Positions 21,753-32,349 of a stretch of DNA of 64,000 nucleotides are shown one piece after another; within the stretch, counting starts at the first letter, position 1; every line of letters starts with the position of its first letter. The position numbers were made by a program, and so were the translations under genes. Origin of the DNA: Sinotaia quadrata (taxonomy: Eukaryota; Mollusca; Gastropoda; Architaenioglossa; Viviparidae); NCBI GenBank assembly GCA_028829895.1, contig CM054181.1, forward strand, positions 2,074,501-2,138,500, written 5' to 3'. The notes beneath the pieces are model-generated. The model was not told the DNA's origin and did not search any database. It was given only the letters and a program-made list of their open reading frames with translations.

Positions 21753-21914
21753 CGCACACGTGTCCCTCTAAAAATGAATTTTATACACATACACGTGTTG
21801 TAGTAAGTTATAATATATGCATGTATTTATATATCTTTAACCAATATTGCATTAACCCACACACACACGTCTTAAATAGACCAACAGCCTAATCAGTAAT
21901 ACAAGTTCCTTTTT

Positions 21915-22159
21915 CTCTCTCTGGCTCTCTTTTAATCCTATTTCCTCTTTCTCTCTGTCCTTCCATCTCTCACTGGCTATTTCTCTCACCGTTGTCTATC
22001 CCTCACTCCCTCTCAATTCTCTTTCCCCTTCCTTTTTTTCCTCTCTCTCTCTCTCTCTCTCTTTATCTATCCCTTTCTCTCCCCTCTCCCCTTCCCTGTC
22101 CTCTATCTGCCTGTATTCTTCCTTTTTCATTCCAGCTTTCCTCTCCCTCTCCTTTCCCT

Positions 22160-22200
<41 letters not shown>
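21915..22200. repeat. CT-rich low-complexity tract with two (CT)n runs
   Basis: Pyrimidine-rich + strand with uninterrupted CT runs near 22040-22062 and 22161-22198. Open frames reading Leu-Ser through it are artefacts. Confidence 0.95.
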
Positions 22201-22201
<1 letters not shown>

Positions 22202-23109
22202 CATCTTTCTATAAATAGCTTCTTTTTCAAAGTTTCCTATATGCGTGATATGATTTAAGGAAAATTTACATTAAACTTTACCGAATAACTTTATCATAAA
22301 GAAAGATGGAAGGATGTGGGGTGGAAGCTTGCAAGGAAATTTGAGCTACTGTAGGATTCTTACGTCATATCCGTGATTACTCTTCACGGGGTCTTCCACT
22401 GAAAATCGGGACGAATTACGAACTAGTATTAGAACCTTTCCGTCTGCACGCCCACTTTGCGAAAGCAAGTTGTTTTTCAAATGATTATTTCATTCTGCAG
22501 ACCGACTCACTTGACATCTGAACTACGTCACATTGAATCAATAAAATTCGTTTCAGGTTGAATACATGCTCAGTGCATATTTTTTTTAATGTGTATATCA
22601 TTTGTTTGTACAATATGGCAGGGTACAATAGAGGATAATTATATGTTTGACTGAGACAGCATGCAGTGAGGCGGGTCGCATCATCGCATGTCACACACTA
22701 TTGCGAAATTCAAAGCGAGAAATTGGCAAAGAAAAAGCGCGCACACACACACACACACCACACACACGTGTGCTAAATTGTTTCTGGGCGATCGAACACA
22801 GTGACCTGCCATAAGAATACTATTTTTAGATTCGAGTTTCTGTTCTCTTGCATAATGCTCGTATTAAATATATATGGATTGTTATAATGAGGATGGCTGC
22901 TACATTTAGAATCCAGTCTTGACTGGTATTTATTTCCAGCCGCAAGGCTGACCAATATTGGACGCCTATTTAAGAATGCATTTAAATGAGTGACTTGCCA
23001 AACATTCCAAATTTAAGCGGGTTTTTTTTTTCTTTTGTCTGACATTAAACTTTTTTAATCATATTGTCAAAATATTTCTTATTTCCGAATAGATAAGATG
23101 ATCAGGAGC
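22201..23109. other. Single-copy spacer
   Basis: No gene recognised. A short CA run lies near 22741-22768. Confidence 0.55.
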
Positions 23110-23182
23110 TGCTTATTGTGACGTTTTGCTGGCCTGTTGTTAGAAGATGAATGATAGAAAATGTAGAATAAAAGAGTAATAG

Positions 23183-23405
23183 TTCTAGATCAAGGGTGTG
23201 CAACAGGTGGCCCGCGGGCCACAACCCGGCCCGCCAGGCCATCAGTGTCGCCTTCGCTAACCGTTTTCATTCACAATGTATTCATAACTCAATACACTAA
23301 TTGTAATTAGATTACATATATTTGACGGTGACCGGCCCTAACTGTTGTTCCAATGTTTTGAAAATGGTCCACCAATGAAAAGTGTTGCTCACCCCTGTTC
23401 TAGAT
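23183..23405. mobile_element. hAT-type MITE (23191-23397) with 8-bp target duplication
   Basis: The element is 207 bp. The left end CAAGGGTGTGCAACA and the right end (reverse complement CAGGGGTGAGCAACA) form imperfect terminal inverted repeats. It is flanked by identical 8-bp copies TTCTAGAT at 23183-23190 and 23398-23405, fitting the NTCTAGAN target preference known for Charlie-like hATs. GGCCCGCGGGCC near the left end is typical of such non-autonomous elements. The paralogous DR1 copy at 14829-14836 has a single TTCTAGAC and no insert, so the boundaries are confirmed within the window. Confidence 0.92.
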
Positions 23406-23489
23406 GATGGCTCGAGCCCCCCCCCCCCAATACATACAGCCAGAATAGTAAGTAAATATAGGTGACATTTAACATGTAAGGAGTCACAC

Positions 23490-23660
23490 TAACACGACAT
23501 ATAACCAGTAAGTCACACTAACACGACATTTAACATGTAAGTCACACTAACACGACATATAACCAGTAAGTCACACTAACACGACATTTAACATGTAAGT
23601 CACACTAACACGACATTTAATGTGTAAGTCACACTAACACGACATATAACCAGTAAGTTA
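23490..23660. repeat. 29-bp minisatellite inside DR1 copy C, about 6 copies
   Basis: TAAGTCACACTAACACGACA followed by either TTTAACATG or TATAACCAG. The two variants alternate, giving a partial 58-bp higher-order unit. Period 29 bp (23521 to 23550). Confidence 0.93.
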
Positions 23661-23774
23661 CACTAACACATGTGGTCTATGTATCAACAATAATTGTATT
23701 CAACAAAATATGACACCATAGTTAATATAGCGAATAGCTCAACAGTTACAATTAGTGTTTATATATATAAGTTC

Positions 23775-23890
23775 ATAATCATGACTATTTGGTGACGTAA
23801 GAGAATGTCAGTGTGAGTCTTATGGCACTGTAATAGTTATTTGGTGACGTAAGAGAATGTCACTTTGAGTCTTATGGCACTGTAATAGTT
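23775..23890. repeat. ~52-bp tandem repeat inside DR1 copy C, about 2.3 copies
   Basis: TTTGGTGACGTAAGAGAATG then GAGTCTTATGGCACTGTAAT twice. The equivalent in DR1 copy A is single-copy. Confidence 0.9.
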
Positions 23891-24126
23891 ATTTGGTTCG
23901 TTCGTATAAGCGAACTAAATGAGTTTATATGAGAACACTGAATGTTTTTGAGTGAACTCTAATGTACTTTGGTAGATTTTGTCTACAACTTTACTGAAGC
24001 TGTTCAACTTGCTTGTTTTAAAGTAGTCACTTAGCTTTGGTTCCCTGACGTGATATCTGGGATCCCATAAATGCCATTTATACTTAAATGACTTGACCTG
24101 TTGCACAAAGGACACTATCACTTATA

Positions 24127-24257
24127 CTTACATGACTAGATCTATTTGGCCACTCTAGTACATGTAAGACTTACATGACTAGATCTATTTGGCCACTCTA
24201 GTACATGTAAGACTTACATGACTAGATCTATTTGGCCACTCTAGTACATGTAAGACT
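24127..24257. repeat. 43-bp minisatellite, 3 copies
   Basis: Unit core TTACATGACTAGATCTATTT then GGCCACTCTAGTACATG, exact 43-bp period. Confidence 0.95.
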
Positions 24258-24299
24258 TAATGCTAAGCTGAGAAGGATATATGTGTCACTCTGTCTCAA

Positions 24300-24585
24300 T
24301 CTGGCCATAAATGTCTTTCACCTCAGAACACTGGTAAAAATACAATCATGTGGGGACACCATCAATCCGGCCATAAATGTCTTTCACTTCAGAACATTGG
24401 TAAAAATCCGGTCATAAATGTCTTTCACTTCAGAACATTGGTAAAAATCCGGTCATAATTGTCTTTCACTTCAGAACATTGGTAAAAATCCGGTCATAAA
24501 TGTCTTTCACTTCAGAACATTGGTAAAAATCCGGTCATAAATGTCTTTCACTTCAGAACATTGGTAAAAATACGATCATGTGGGA
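24300..24585. repeat. 41-bp minisatellite, about 7 copies
   Basis: Unit core CCGGTCATAAATGTCTTTCA then CTTCAGAACATTGG, period 41 bp (24421 to 24462). The first two copies are separated by CAATCATGTGGGGACACC, which recurs after the last copy. Confidence 0.94.
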
Positions 24586-24715
24586 ACACCATCAATGAGG
24601 GCAAGACAGTATACAAATTTGAACACTGCATGATTAGCAAAAGGTTCATTAAATGTTGACAGTTGGTATTTATCACAAATAAATGTTCTTTACAGTGCTT
24701 CTGCTTTTTTAACGT

Positions 24716-24966
24716 GTTGTTTTAGTGGGGATAGTTCCTCTAAAATAAGTTATGTTTTAGTGGGGATAGTTCCTCTAAAATAAGTTATGTTTTAGTGGGG
24801 ATAGTTCCTCTAAAATAGGTTATGTTTTAGTGGGGATAGTTCCTCTAAAATAGGTTATGTTTTAATGGGGATAGTTCCTCTAAAATAGGTTATGTTTTAG
24901 TGGGGATAGTTCCTCTAAAATAGATTATGTTTTAGTGGGGATAGTTCCTCTAAAATAGGTTATGTT
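24716..24966. repeat. 35-bp minisatellite, 7 copies
   Basis: Unit core TATGTTTTAGTGGGGATAGT then TCCTCTAAAATAGGT. Confidence 0.96.
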
Positions 24967-25414
24967 GAGTGTAAATTCGGATGGAGATGTTAATATCGGC
25001 CTATTGTCGAAATATATATTTTTGTTTCTGTGTCTTTATATTTTTCTCTCGGAATTTTTGTATTTTACTCTTTCCAGTTTTTATCAGAAGGGACATAAAC
25101 TGCAAGTAAGAATTAACTTCCTTTGTATAAAAACTGGCCCAATTGCTTTTTGCCTACTGCCCCATAAGAAATCGTGTAACTCCCTTGTGCATGTGTGAAT
25201 GTGTGAATGTGAGATGTTTCGGTCGCTCATAGCTCAAACGAATGAGAGATGTTTCGGCTGGTTAATTGCTTTCTTGAAATCAATACTTCTCATCGATAAC
25301 AGGATTAACTCTTTCGGGTCCGGGCATTGTAGCCCCACTAAATAAAAATAAACGAAAAAGCCAAAATAAATACCCACCTGAGAGATATGTGGGCCAGACA
25401 GACTTTACATTCAA
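24967..25414. other. Single-copy spacer
   Basis: No recognisable gene. A 78-codon open frame at 24962-25198 is hydrophobic and low-complexity and has no motif. Confidence 0.5.
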
Positions 25415-26055
25415 TAAACCGATGTGAACTGGTTCATATTCAGTAAACCGAGGTGAACTGGTTCATATTCAGTAAGTAACGTTGATCTTGTTAATAATCA
25501 GCAAGTAGTGCTAAACTGGTTTGTATTCAGTAAATTGTGCTAAACTGGTTTGTATTCAGTAAATTGTGCTAAACTGGTTTATATTAGGTAAATTGTGCTA
25601 AACTGGTTTGTATTCAGTAAATTGTGCTAAACTGGTTTATATTCAGTAAATTGTGCTAAACTGGTTTATATTAGGTAAATTGTGCTAAATTGGTTTATAT
25701 TAAGTCAATTTTGCTAAACTGGTTTATATTCATTAAATTGTGCTAAACTGGTTTATATGAGGTAAATTGTGCTAAAGTGGTTTGCATCAGGTAAGTTGTG
25801 CTAAACTGGTTTATAGTAGTAAATTGTGCTAAACTGGTTTATATTCAGGAAATTGTGCTAGACTGATTTATATTCAGGAAATTGTGCTAAACTGGTTTAT
25901 ATTCAGGAAATTGTGCTAAACTGGTTTATATTCAGGAAATTGTGCTATACTTATTTATATTAGGTAAATTGTAATAAACTGGTTTATATTCAGTAAATTG
26001 TGCTAAACTGGTTTATATTCAGTAAAGTTGTCCTAAACTGGTTTATATTTTTTAA
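25415..26055. repeat. 29-bp minisatellite, about 21 copies
   Basis: Unit core AAATTGTGCTAAACTGGTTT then ATATTCAGT. The first copies (GATGTGAACTGGTTCATATT type) are the most diverged. Confidence 0.95.
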
Positions 26056-26214
26056 ATGGTCAATCTTCTTGCAGGATTAAACGATCTGCTTTTGTTTCGA
26101 AGTCACACAATATTTTAACTTTTGTTTCGGTCTGTATCAGATTGGTGCACCCATGCTTTCTGGCGGTTTGAGTCCCAATTCTCACACAAATGTCTAAGGA
26201 GGATTCGTACACTT

Positions 26215-26480
26215 CACTATGCCCTCCGATATATTTTGTTCAAGATAGACACTGTGCCCTCCAGTATATTTTGTTCAAGATAGACACTGTGCCCTCCAGT
26301 ATATTTTGTTCAAGATAGTCAGTGTCCTCCAGTATATTTGTTCAAGATAGACACTGTGATTTCCGATCTATTTTGTTCCAGCTAGATAATGTTCTCCTAT
26401 CTATTTTGTTCCAGCTAGAAATGTTCTCTGATCTATTTTGTTCCAACTAGATGTTCTCCTATCTATTTTGTTCCAACTAG
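26215..26480. repeat. ~32-35-bp minisatellite, about 8 copies in two sub-families
   Basis: The first four units contain GCCCTCCAGTATATTTTGTT then CAAGATAGACACTG. The next four contain TCTCCTATCTATTTTGTTCC then AGCTAGAAATG. Both derive from one TATTTTGTTC-centred unit. Confidence 0.92.
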
Positions 26481-26512
26481 AAATGTTCTCTGATCGTATC
26501 CGAAGACAGTAT

Positions 26513-26543
26513 CTAGCTGGAACAAAATAGATCAGAGAACATT
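26513..26543 (-). repeat. Inverted unit at the end of the TATTTTGTTCC array
   Basis: CTAGCTGGAACAAAATAGAT then CAGAGAACATTT is the reverse complement of the adjacent direct units, so the array ends in a hairpin. This is the second array in the window with an inverted unit. Confidence 0.9.
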
Positions 26544-26547
26544 TCCG

Positions 26548-27069
26548 GATAGTATAATATTCTGCTATTTCATCTATGCTCTTGAGAAGTCGGCATTTGG
26601 GATTAATTGCGATATTCTTGAAATTTGCTTTGAGAGACTGTCTTTAATGTTTGGTCTTATGTGCAGGAATGGTTTGTGGTTCTGTTTGTGGCTGTTAAGC
26701 CTGTCTCACTCACCCTCTATACGGGATTGTCTTGATTGTTCTTGTTAAACATATTGGTTAAGAAGCGGTTCCGACAGTTTTTTGCTGGTGCTTTTTTGTA
26801 GGGTCTTCTTTCATGTAACTCCGTGCGTGTGTGTTTTTGTTTTTGTTTTTTGGCATAATCCACTGAGTTTTACAGCTGTTGCCCTAGATGTGTACGGGGG
26901 CCTGTAATGTTTCTTTCAATAGCCATCTTAGTTCGCTGCCATTCATGTTCCAAGACAGAACGAATCTGTTAACATTTATTTCTACGTGTCGAACACTGAA
27001 CGCTATGAACAGTAATAGTAAGCTCGATTTCTGTTTTTTTTTCTTTCTAGTAACTAATGATCAACATGG
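26548..27069. other. Single-copy spacer
   Basis: No gene recognised. GT-rich and T-rich on the + strand. Confidence 0.5.
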
Positions 27070-27590
27070 GTGACATTTATCCATCTCTGGTACTCACCAA
27101 GGTTGTTCAACTGGTTGAATCCCATAAGGTTGCTTTTTGTTTTTGAACTGGTTGAATCTCATCAAGGTTCTTTTTTTTTTGGAACTGGTTGACTGGTGTT
27201 TGAAATGGTAGACACTCACCAACATTTTGGAACTGAATAATGACACTCGCCAAGTTCTTTTAAGAACTGATTGAACCTCACCAAGGAGTTTGAACTGGTA
27301 GACACCACGGTTTTTTTTTTAAAAAACTGTTTGACGCTCACCAAAGTTTTTGAACTGATAGAAACTCACCAAGATGTTTGAACTGGTAGACACTCACCAA
27401 GATGTTTGAACTGGTAGACACTCACCAAGGTTTATTTAACTGGTTTAAGGCTCAACAATTTTTTTAATGGTTGAACCTCACCAATGAGTTTGAACTAGCA
27501 TAAATTCACCAAGCTTTTGAAACGGTTGAGGTTCACCAAGGTTATTTTAACTGGCTGACCTCATTAAGTTTTGCAGAACTGGTTAACTAG
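27070..27590. repeat. Degenerate ~28-30-bp repeat, about 16 copies
   Basis: Variants of TTGAACTGGTAGACACTCAC then CAAG with T-runs of differing length. Only the copies near 27350-27430 are well conserved. Confidence 0.88.
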
Positions 27591-28234
27591 CGGCTCGCCA
27601 AATTATTTCCGTCCCTTATCCCGTTGTTGCTAAGTTACTTTACACATTTAAGGGCGCGATATTTAAATATCGATATACAAGAGAGTTAACTTTGACATTA
27701 AACTAAAAATGCTCCTTCCTAAAGCCATGCAGACCAGATTCCGCAGTAGGTGACCTTTAAAATATTAATTGTCATATGACAGCGTCACGTCACGTCACGT
27801 CACCGGTACGTTTCTTGAAGCTGTACTTCGTGCTTTGAAGAGTAAACTCGTTTTGGGGAGGGTTTTTGTTTTGTTTTGTCTTATTGTGAGTGACCTTTAC
27901 CTAGCAACTGAACTCTTGACCTCTTTATTCAGTAACATTTTCGTCGGTTTTTTAAGATAAATACAAACGAGCTGCTTTAGACCACACACACAAAAAAAAG
28001 TGTCTAAATTTTAAACAGAAAACTCCCGAGTACTTTCAAAGCGGCTGTCCACAAAATATGTCAGACGTTTTGCGAACAATTTTTTTACACGCACAAGCAT
28101 CCACCCTTGTCGTGACTTGTCACATCAGTCTGTGTCCCTTCTAAAAGGTACAGCAATTCCTTCCTCTCCTTGTAAGTAAATGGAAGCAATTGAGATTGCT
28201 TTTAATATTCAATGTGGGAGACTATAAGGACGTG
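27591..28234. other. Single-copy spacer
   Basis: No gene recognised. A CGTCA pentamer repeat (GTCACGTCACGTCACGTCAC) lies at about 27783-27802. Confidence 0.55.
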
Positions 28235-28242
28235 TGTAGACT

Positions 28243-28372
28243 CATGTAAGACTGCTTTCTGTGTAGAGTGAAATTAACACATTTAATAACAAGCTACACA
28301 AAGACCAAAGCAAGACTGCTTTTTGTGTAGAGTGAAATTAGCACATTTAATAACAAGCTACACAAAACAAGC
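28243..28372. repeat. ~63-bp direct duplication
   Basis: GTGTAGAGTGAAATTAACAC then ATTTAATAACAAGCTACACA occurs twice with few changes. Confidence 0.9.
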
Positions 28373-29059
28373 TTCCGTCGCAACAGCTGGCACGATAAAT
28401 TATGTTAAATTCTGGTTGTGTAACTCAATAACTGATTTAGATCAGTCTCTGATTGTAGGAAGAAAAACAACAACAAACCATACACATAATAGCACACCTT
28501 AATTTAAAACAAGTTTTCAACAGACAATAAAGAAATCTCTTTACCAAATTACTCATTTAGACAAGTTATACTAAACTAACTTTTTACGATAGAAATAATA
28601 TGCAAAATTATTCTTATTCAAAAAGTATTTTGTAAATGGCATGCATACGTCATAAGCTTCATATTTTGGTGGTGGTTCCGGTGATAAGGGAAGGTTACAT
28701 GGCCTAAATTCCTGCAAATAAGAACCACTATCGATAAGCAAAGCCAAAATATTTAAGTATAATCAAAATCAGGACTGGAAAATAATTTTGTGCTATTTTA
28801 AAATATATTATAGGCTTGAAAATTGTTTCACTTCGCAAAGGTGAAATAAACTTACATATTTGATGGGAATCAGGTGCATATCACTAGTCGGAACAAAACT
28901 AGTTTACGTGTTACGTCATATGTCCGATAGCCGTGACCTCTGACCTACTGTTTACAAGCCAGCAAATGAAGTGAATCTGCAGCTACCTGTACATTCACAG
29001 GTAAATACTGTACAGGATCGAAGTTCTTTCGCATTCACACATGTGAACTGTATGTATGT
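28373..29059. other. Single-copy AT-rich spacer
   Basis: No gene recognised. Confidence 0.5.
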
Positions 29060-29655
29060 TATAAATTAAAATCACATATATATTATAAATTGCATGATTA
29101 TTATATATTACATGTATATTATAAAAATTGCATGTACACTAAAACTGCATGTATATTAAAAGTTGCATGTCTGTTATAAATTACTCATCTGTTATAAATT
29201 GCATGTATATTATAAATTACTCATCTGTTATAAATTGCATGTCTATTATAAATTACTCATCTGTTATAAATTGCATGTATATTATAAATTACTCATCTGT
29301 TATAAATTGCATGTATATTATAAATTACTCATCTGTTATAAATTGCATGTCTATTATAAATTACTCATCTGTTATAAATTGCATGTATATTATAAATTAC
29401 TCATCTGTTATAAATTGCATGTATATTATAAATTATTCATCTGTTATAAATTGCATGTCTATTATAAATTACTCATCTGTTATAAATTGCATGTATATTA
29501 TAAATTACTCATCTGTTATAAATTGCATGTATATTATAAATTACTCATCTGTTATAAATTGCATGTATATTATAAATTACTCATCTGTTATAAATTGCAT
29601 GTCTATTATAAATTACTCATCTGTTATAAATTGCATGTATATTATAAATTACAAA
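29060..29655. repeat. 36-bp minisatellite, about 14 copies
   Basis: Unit core GCATGTATATTATAAATTAC then TCATCTGTTATAAATT, period 36 bp. GTATAT and GTCTAT unit types are interspersed non-randomly. The stretch before 29163 is a degenerate ancestor of half the unit. Two + strand frames stay open for over 170 codons because of the period; not coding. Confidence 0.96.
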
Positions 29656-29704
29656 TACAGAATCGACTGAAATCACTCTTTCTAAACGAACTTAACATTT
29701 CAGT

Positions 29705-30000
29705 CCAGAAGAACTGATAACAAGTGTATAAACCTCTCAGTCCAGACGAACTAAAAAACCACTTTTATTAAACCTCTCAGTCCAGACGAACTAAAAAACC
29801 ACTTTTATTAAACCTCTCAGTCCAGACGAACTAAAAAACCACTTTTATTAAACCTCTCAGTCCAGACGAACTAAAAAACCATTTTTATTAAACCTCTCAG
29901 TCCAGACGAACTAAAAAAAACCACTTTTATTAAACCTCCCAGTCCAGACGAACTAAAAATACCACTTTTATTAAAACTCTCAGTCTAGAGGAACTAAAAA
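29705..30000. repeat. 40-bp minisatellite, about 7 copies
   Basis: Unit core CCTCTCAGTCCAGACGAACT then AAAAAACCACTTTTATTAAA, period 40 bp. Shares its CTCAGTCYAGACGAACTAAA core with the following 24-bp array. Confidence 0.95.
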
Positions 30001-30744
30001 TAACTCAGTTTAAACGTCTCAGTCTAAACGAACTTGAAACAACTCAGTCTACTCTAGACCAACCAAAAAACCACTCGGTGTATATCTCTCAGTCTAGCTG
30101 AACTAAAAACCACTTGGTATATATCTCTCAGTCTAGATGGACTAAAAACTACTCGATCTATAGGCCTCTGTCTAGACTCTAGACGAACTAAAAAAAACTC
30201 TATATCTATACCTCTTAGTCTACATGAACTAAAAACCACTCAGTCTACAGTAGACGAACTAAAACCACTCAGTCTAGACGAACTAAAACCACTCAATCTA
30301 GAGGTGATGAACTAAAACCACTCAGTCTACACGAACTAAAACCACTCAATCTAGACGAACTAAAACCAATCAGTCTAGACGAACTAAAACCACTCAATCT
30401 AGAGGTGATGAACTAAAACCACTCAGTCTAGACGAACTAAAACCACTCAATCTAGACGAACTAAAACCACTCAGTCTAGACGAACTAAAACCACTCAGTC
30501 TAGACGAACTAAAACCACTCAATCTAGACGAACTATAACCAATCAGTCTAGACGAACTAAAACCACTCAATCTAGACGAACTAAAACCAATCAGTCTAGA
30601 CGAACTAAAACCACTCAATCTAGACGAACTAAAACCACTCAATCTAGACGAACTAAAACAAAACTCCCTCTGTATCTCTTAGTCTACACGAACTAAAAAC
30701 CACTAAGTCTACAGGTGATGAACTAAAATCCACTCAGTCTAGAC
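30001..30744. repeat. 24-bp minisatellite, about 25 copies
   Basis: Unit core CTCAGTCTAGACGAACTAAA plus ACCA. The first ~250 bp are irregular, and 30400-30655 is regular. Each regular unit contains the palindrome TCTAGA, the preferred target core of the hAT element inserted at its right end. Confidence 0.95.
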
Positions 30745-31526
30745 CAGGGGTCTCCAAACTTTTCAGCTCGAGGGCCGCATTAACTATCGAACAGCAGTTC
30801 TGGGGCTGACTACACACTCAAGGTCCAAATAGAAAAGAATCAAAACATGGATGTTGTTTGTAATTATTTATTTAATATTATTTTATTTAGTTATTATTTA
30901 ATAACACATTGATACACTACACATGAACACCTGTATTAGTGGGAATGGTAAAATTGTTTCCTGGATGCCAAAATAGCATACATTTCTGGCTTTAGATTTG
31001 ATGTCCTTAACATCAACAGTGACCTGAGATTATCATCGGACAAGTTTGTTCTCAAATTGTTCTTCACGTATTTTCATTCTTGAAAATGTTTGTTCACACA
31101 GGTATGTTGTTCCAAAGATTGAAAGGTACCTTGATGCAAAGGTTTTGACATTAGAAAAGTCTTCATTGGGCAAAAACTGGTAAAAACCCCACTCTTTCTT
31201 TGAACTTGTCCCTATGGAGGTCATTTGTTGGTAACTCAATGGCTTTGTCTACTAGTCATGGTTGACTGCTCGTATATTATAGACTGGGTGGACTGGATAC
31301 AAAGAATATGTCCGACTTATGTAACAATCAGTGACCCATATTAATAACGCTCCTTTATTCCGAATCTGGGTCAGAGTTGTTTGTTCCCCCTCAACTCTCA
31401 GAGATTAGAGATAGAAAAATTTAGCGGCGGCTGATCTTGGCAGGATATACGTAAATTTCCGTAATTTTTTCCCCATAGACAAAAAAGGTCTGCACGGGCT
31501 TTAGTTTGCAGACCCCTGGTCTAGTC
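30737..31526 (-). mobile_element. hAT transposon remnant (30745-31518) with 8-bp target duplication
   Basis: The 774-bp element has left end CAGGGGTCTCCAAACTTTT, and the right end reads (reverse complement) CAGGGGTCTGCAAACT, one mismatch in the first 16 bp. Flanking octamers GTCTAGAC (30737-30744) and GTCTAGTC (31519-31526) match at 7 of 8 positions and fit the hAT target preference centred on TCTAGA. The left octamer is part of the 24-bp minisatellite unit. The interior keeps only the end of a transposase gene on the minus strand, so this is an internally deleted copy. Confidence 0.92.
30918..31260 (-). pseudogene. hAT transposase C-terminal fragment, frameshifted
   Basis: Reading leftward on the minus strand, three frame segments together give the C-terminal dimerisation region of a Charlie/GTF2IRD2-like hAT transposase. 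The first ends near 31190 (IELPTNDLHRDKFKER). The second covers 31045-31190 and contains the signature SIFGTTYLCEQTFSRMK. The third starts LSDDNLRSLL and ends at a TAA near 30940. Frame changes near 31190 and 31045 are disabling. The BED zinc finger and catalytic DDE region are absent. This hATC region normally mediates transposase dimerisation. Family assignment rests on the conserved FG.TY.CE..FS.MK pattern, which I can see; subfamily is inferred. Confidence 0.85.
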
Positions 31527-31616
31527 AGTATAAACCAGGGTTCCACAAGAGATCGTGTTTGGAAAAGTAAATATCCTAGATATAATAATTTTTATGTATG
31601 GGTTCCCTGAGATTTG

Positions 31617-31752
31617 AAAATGATTTCAAATGTTTCTCCAGTGTCAAATGTTTCTCCAAATGTTTCTCCAGTGTCAAATGTTTCTCCAAATGTTTCTCCA
31701 GTGTCAAATGTTTCTCCAGTGTCAAATGTTTCTCCAGTGTCAAATGTTCAGA
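31617..31752. repeat. 18-bp tandem repeat, about 7 copies
   Basis: AGTGTCAAATGTTTCTCC, with some units lacking AGTGT. Located just after the hAT remnant. Confidence 0.92.
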
Positions 31753-31794
31753 AACATTGATCTACACGGTCTGGTTAGTGTAAATCGATAAATT

Positions 31795-32166
31795 CCTTGA
31801 TTAACTCCCCATAAACAAAGATGTCCGATTACCTTGATTAACTCCCCATAAACAAAGATGTCCGATTACCTTAATTAACTCCCCATAAACAAAGATGTCC
31901 GATTACCTTAATTAACTCCCCATAAACAAAGATGTCCGATTACCTTAATTAACTCCCCATAAACAAAGATGTCCGATTACCTTAATTAACTCCCCATAAA
32001 CAAAGATGTCCGATTACCTTGATTAACTCCCCATAAACAAAGATGCCCGATTACCTTAATTAACTCCCCATAAACAAAGATGCCCGATTACCTTAATTAA
32101 CTCCCCATAAACAAAGATGTCCGATTACCTTGATTAACTCCCCATAAACAAAGATGTCCGATTATC
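31795..32166. repeat. 37-bp minisatellite, 10 copies
   Basis: Unit core TTAACTCCCCATAAACAAAG then ATGTCCGATTACC. Copies nearly identical, with CTTGA/CTTAA and GTCC/GCCC variants. Confidence 0.97.
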
Positions 32167-32349
32167 TTGTCAGTAAGTCTGGAACGGGAGACAACTTCGT
32201 TTGTGCAAAAAGCACCTAAGTTAAGTAAATAATTAACAGGCGTGAAGGGCAACTCGGAATGTATACATGAACTAAATGGTTCGTTGACAGGCCAGCTGTT
32301 ACTATCGTACAACAAAAGTCAACAGACGTCACGACATTACTGATATTTT

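Larger units (their letters stand above)
23110..24070 (+). repeat. DR1 copy C, 5' to middle part, carrying a hAT insertion
   Basis: Matches copy A in order: TTGTGACGTTTTGCTGG, GAATGATAGA, GGCTCGAGCCCC, AATACATACAGCCAGAATAG, AACAGTTACAATTAG, AATCATGACTATTTGG, GTTATTTGGTTCGTT, GAGAACACTGAATG and GGGATCCCATAAATG. It carries private expansions (29-bp at 23490-23660, ~52-bp at 23775-23890) and the MITE at 23191-23397. Confidence 0.8.

Noticed and set aside
21992..22258. Hydrophobic Leu-Ser-rich 88-codon frame
   Set aside because: Translation of CT-rich low-complexity DNA.
29149..29717. Two ~180-codon frames of Tyr/Asn/Leu/Cys-rich repeats
   Set aside because: By-product of the 36-bp array; no independent coding evidence.
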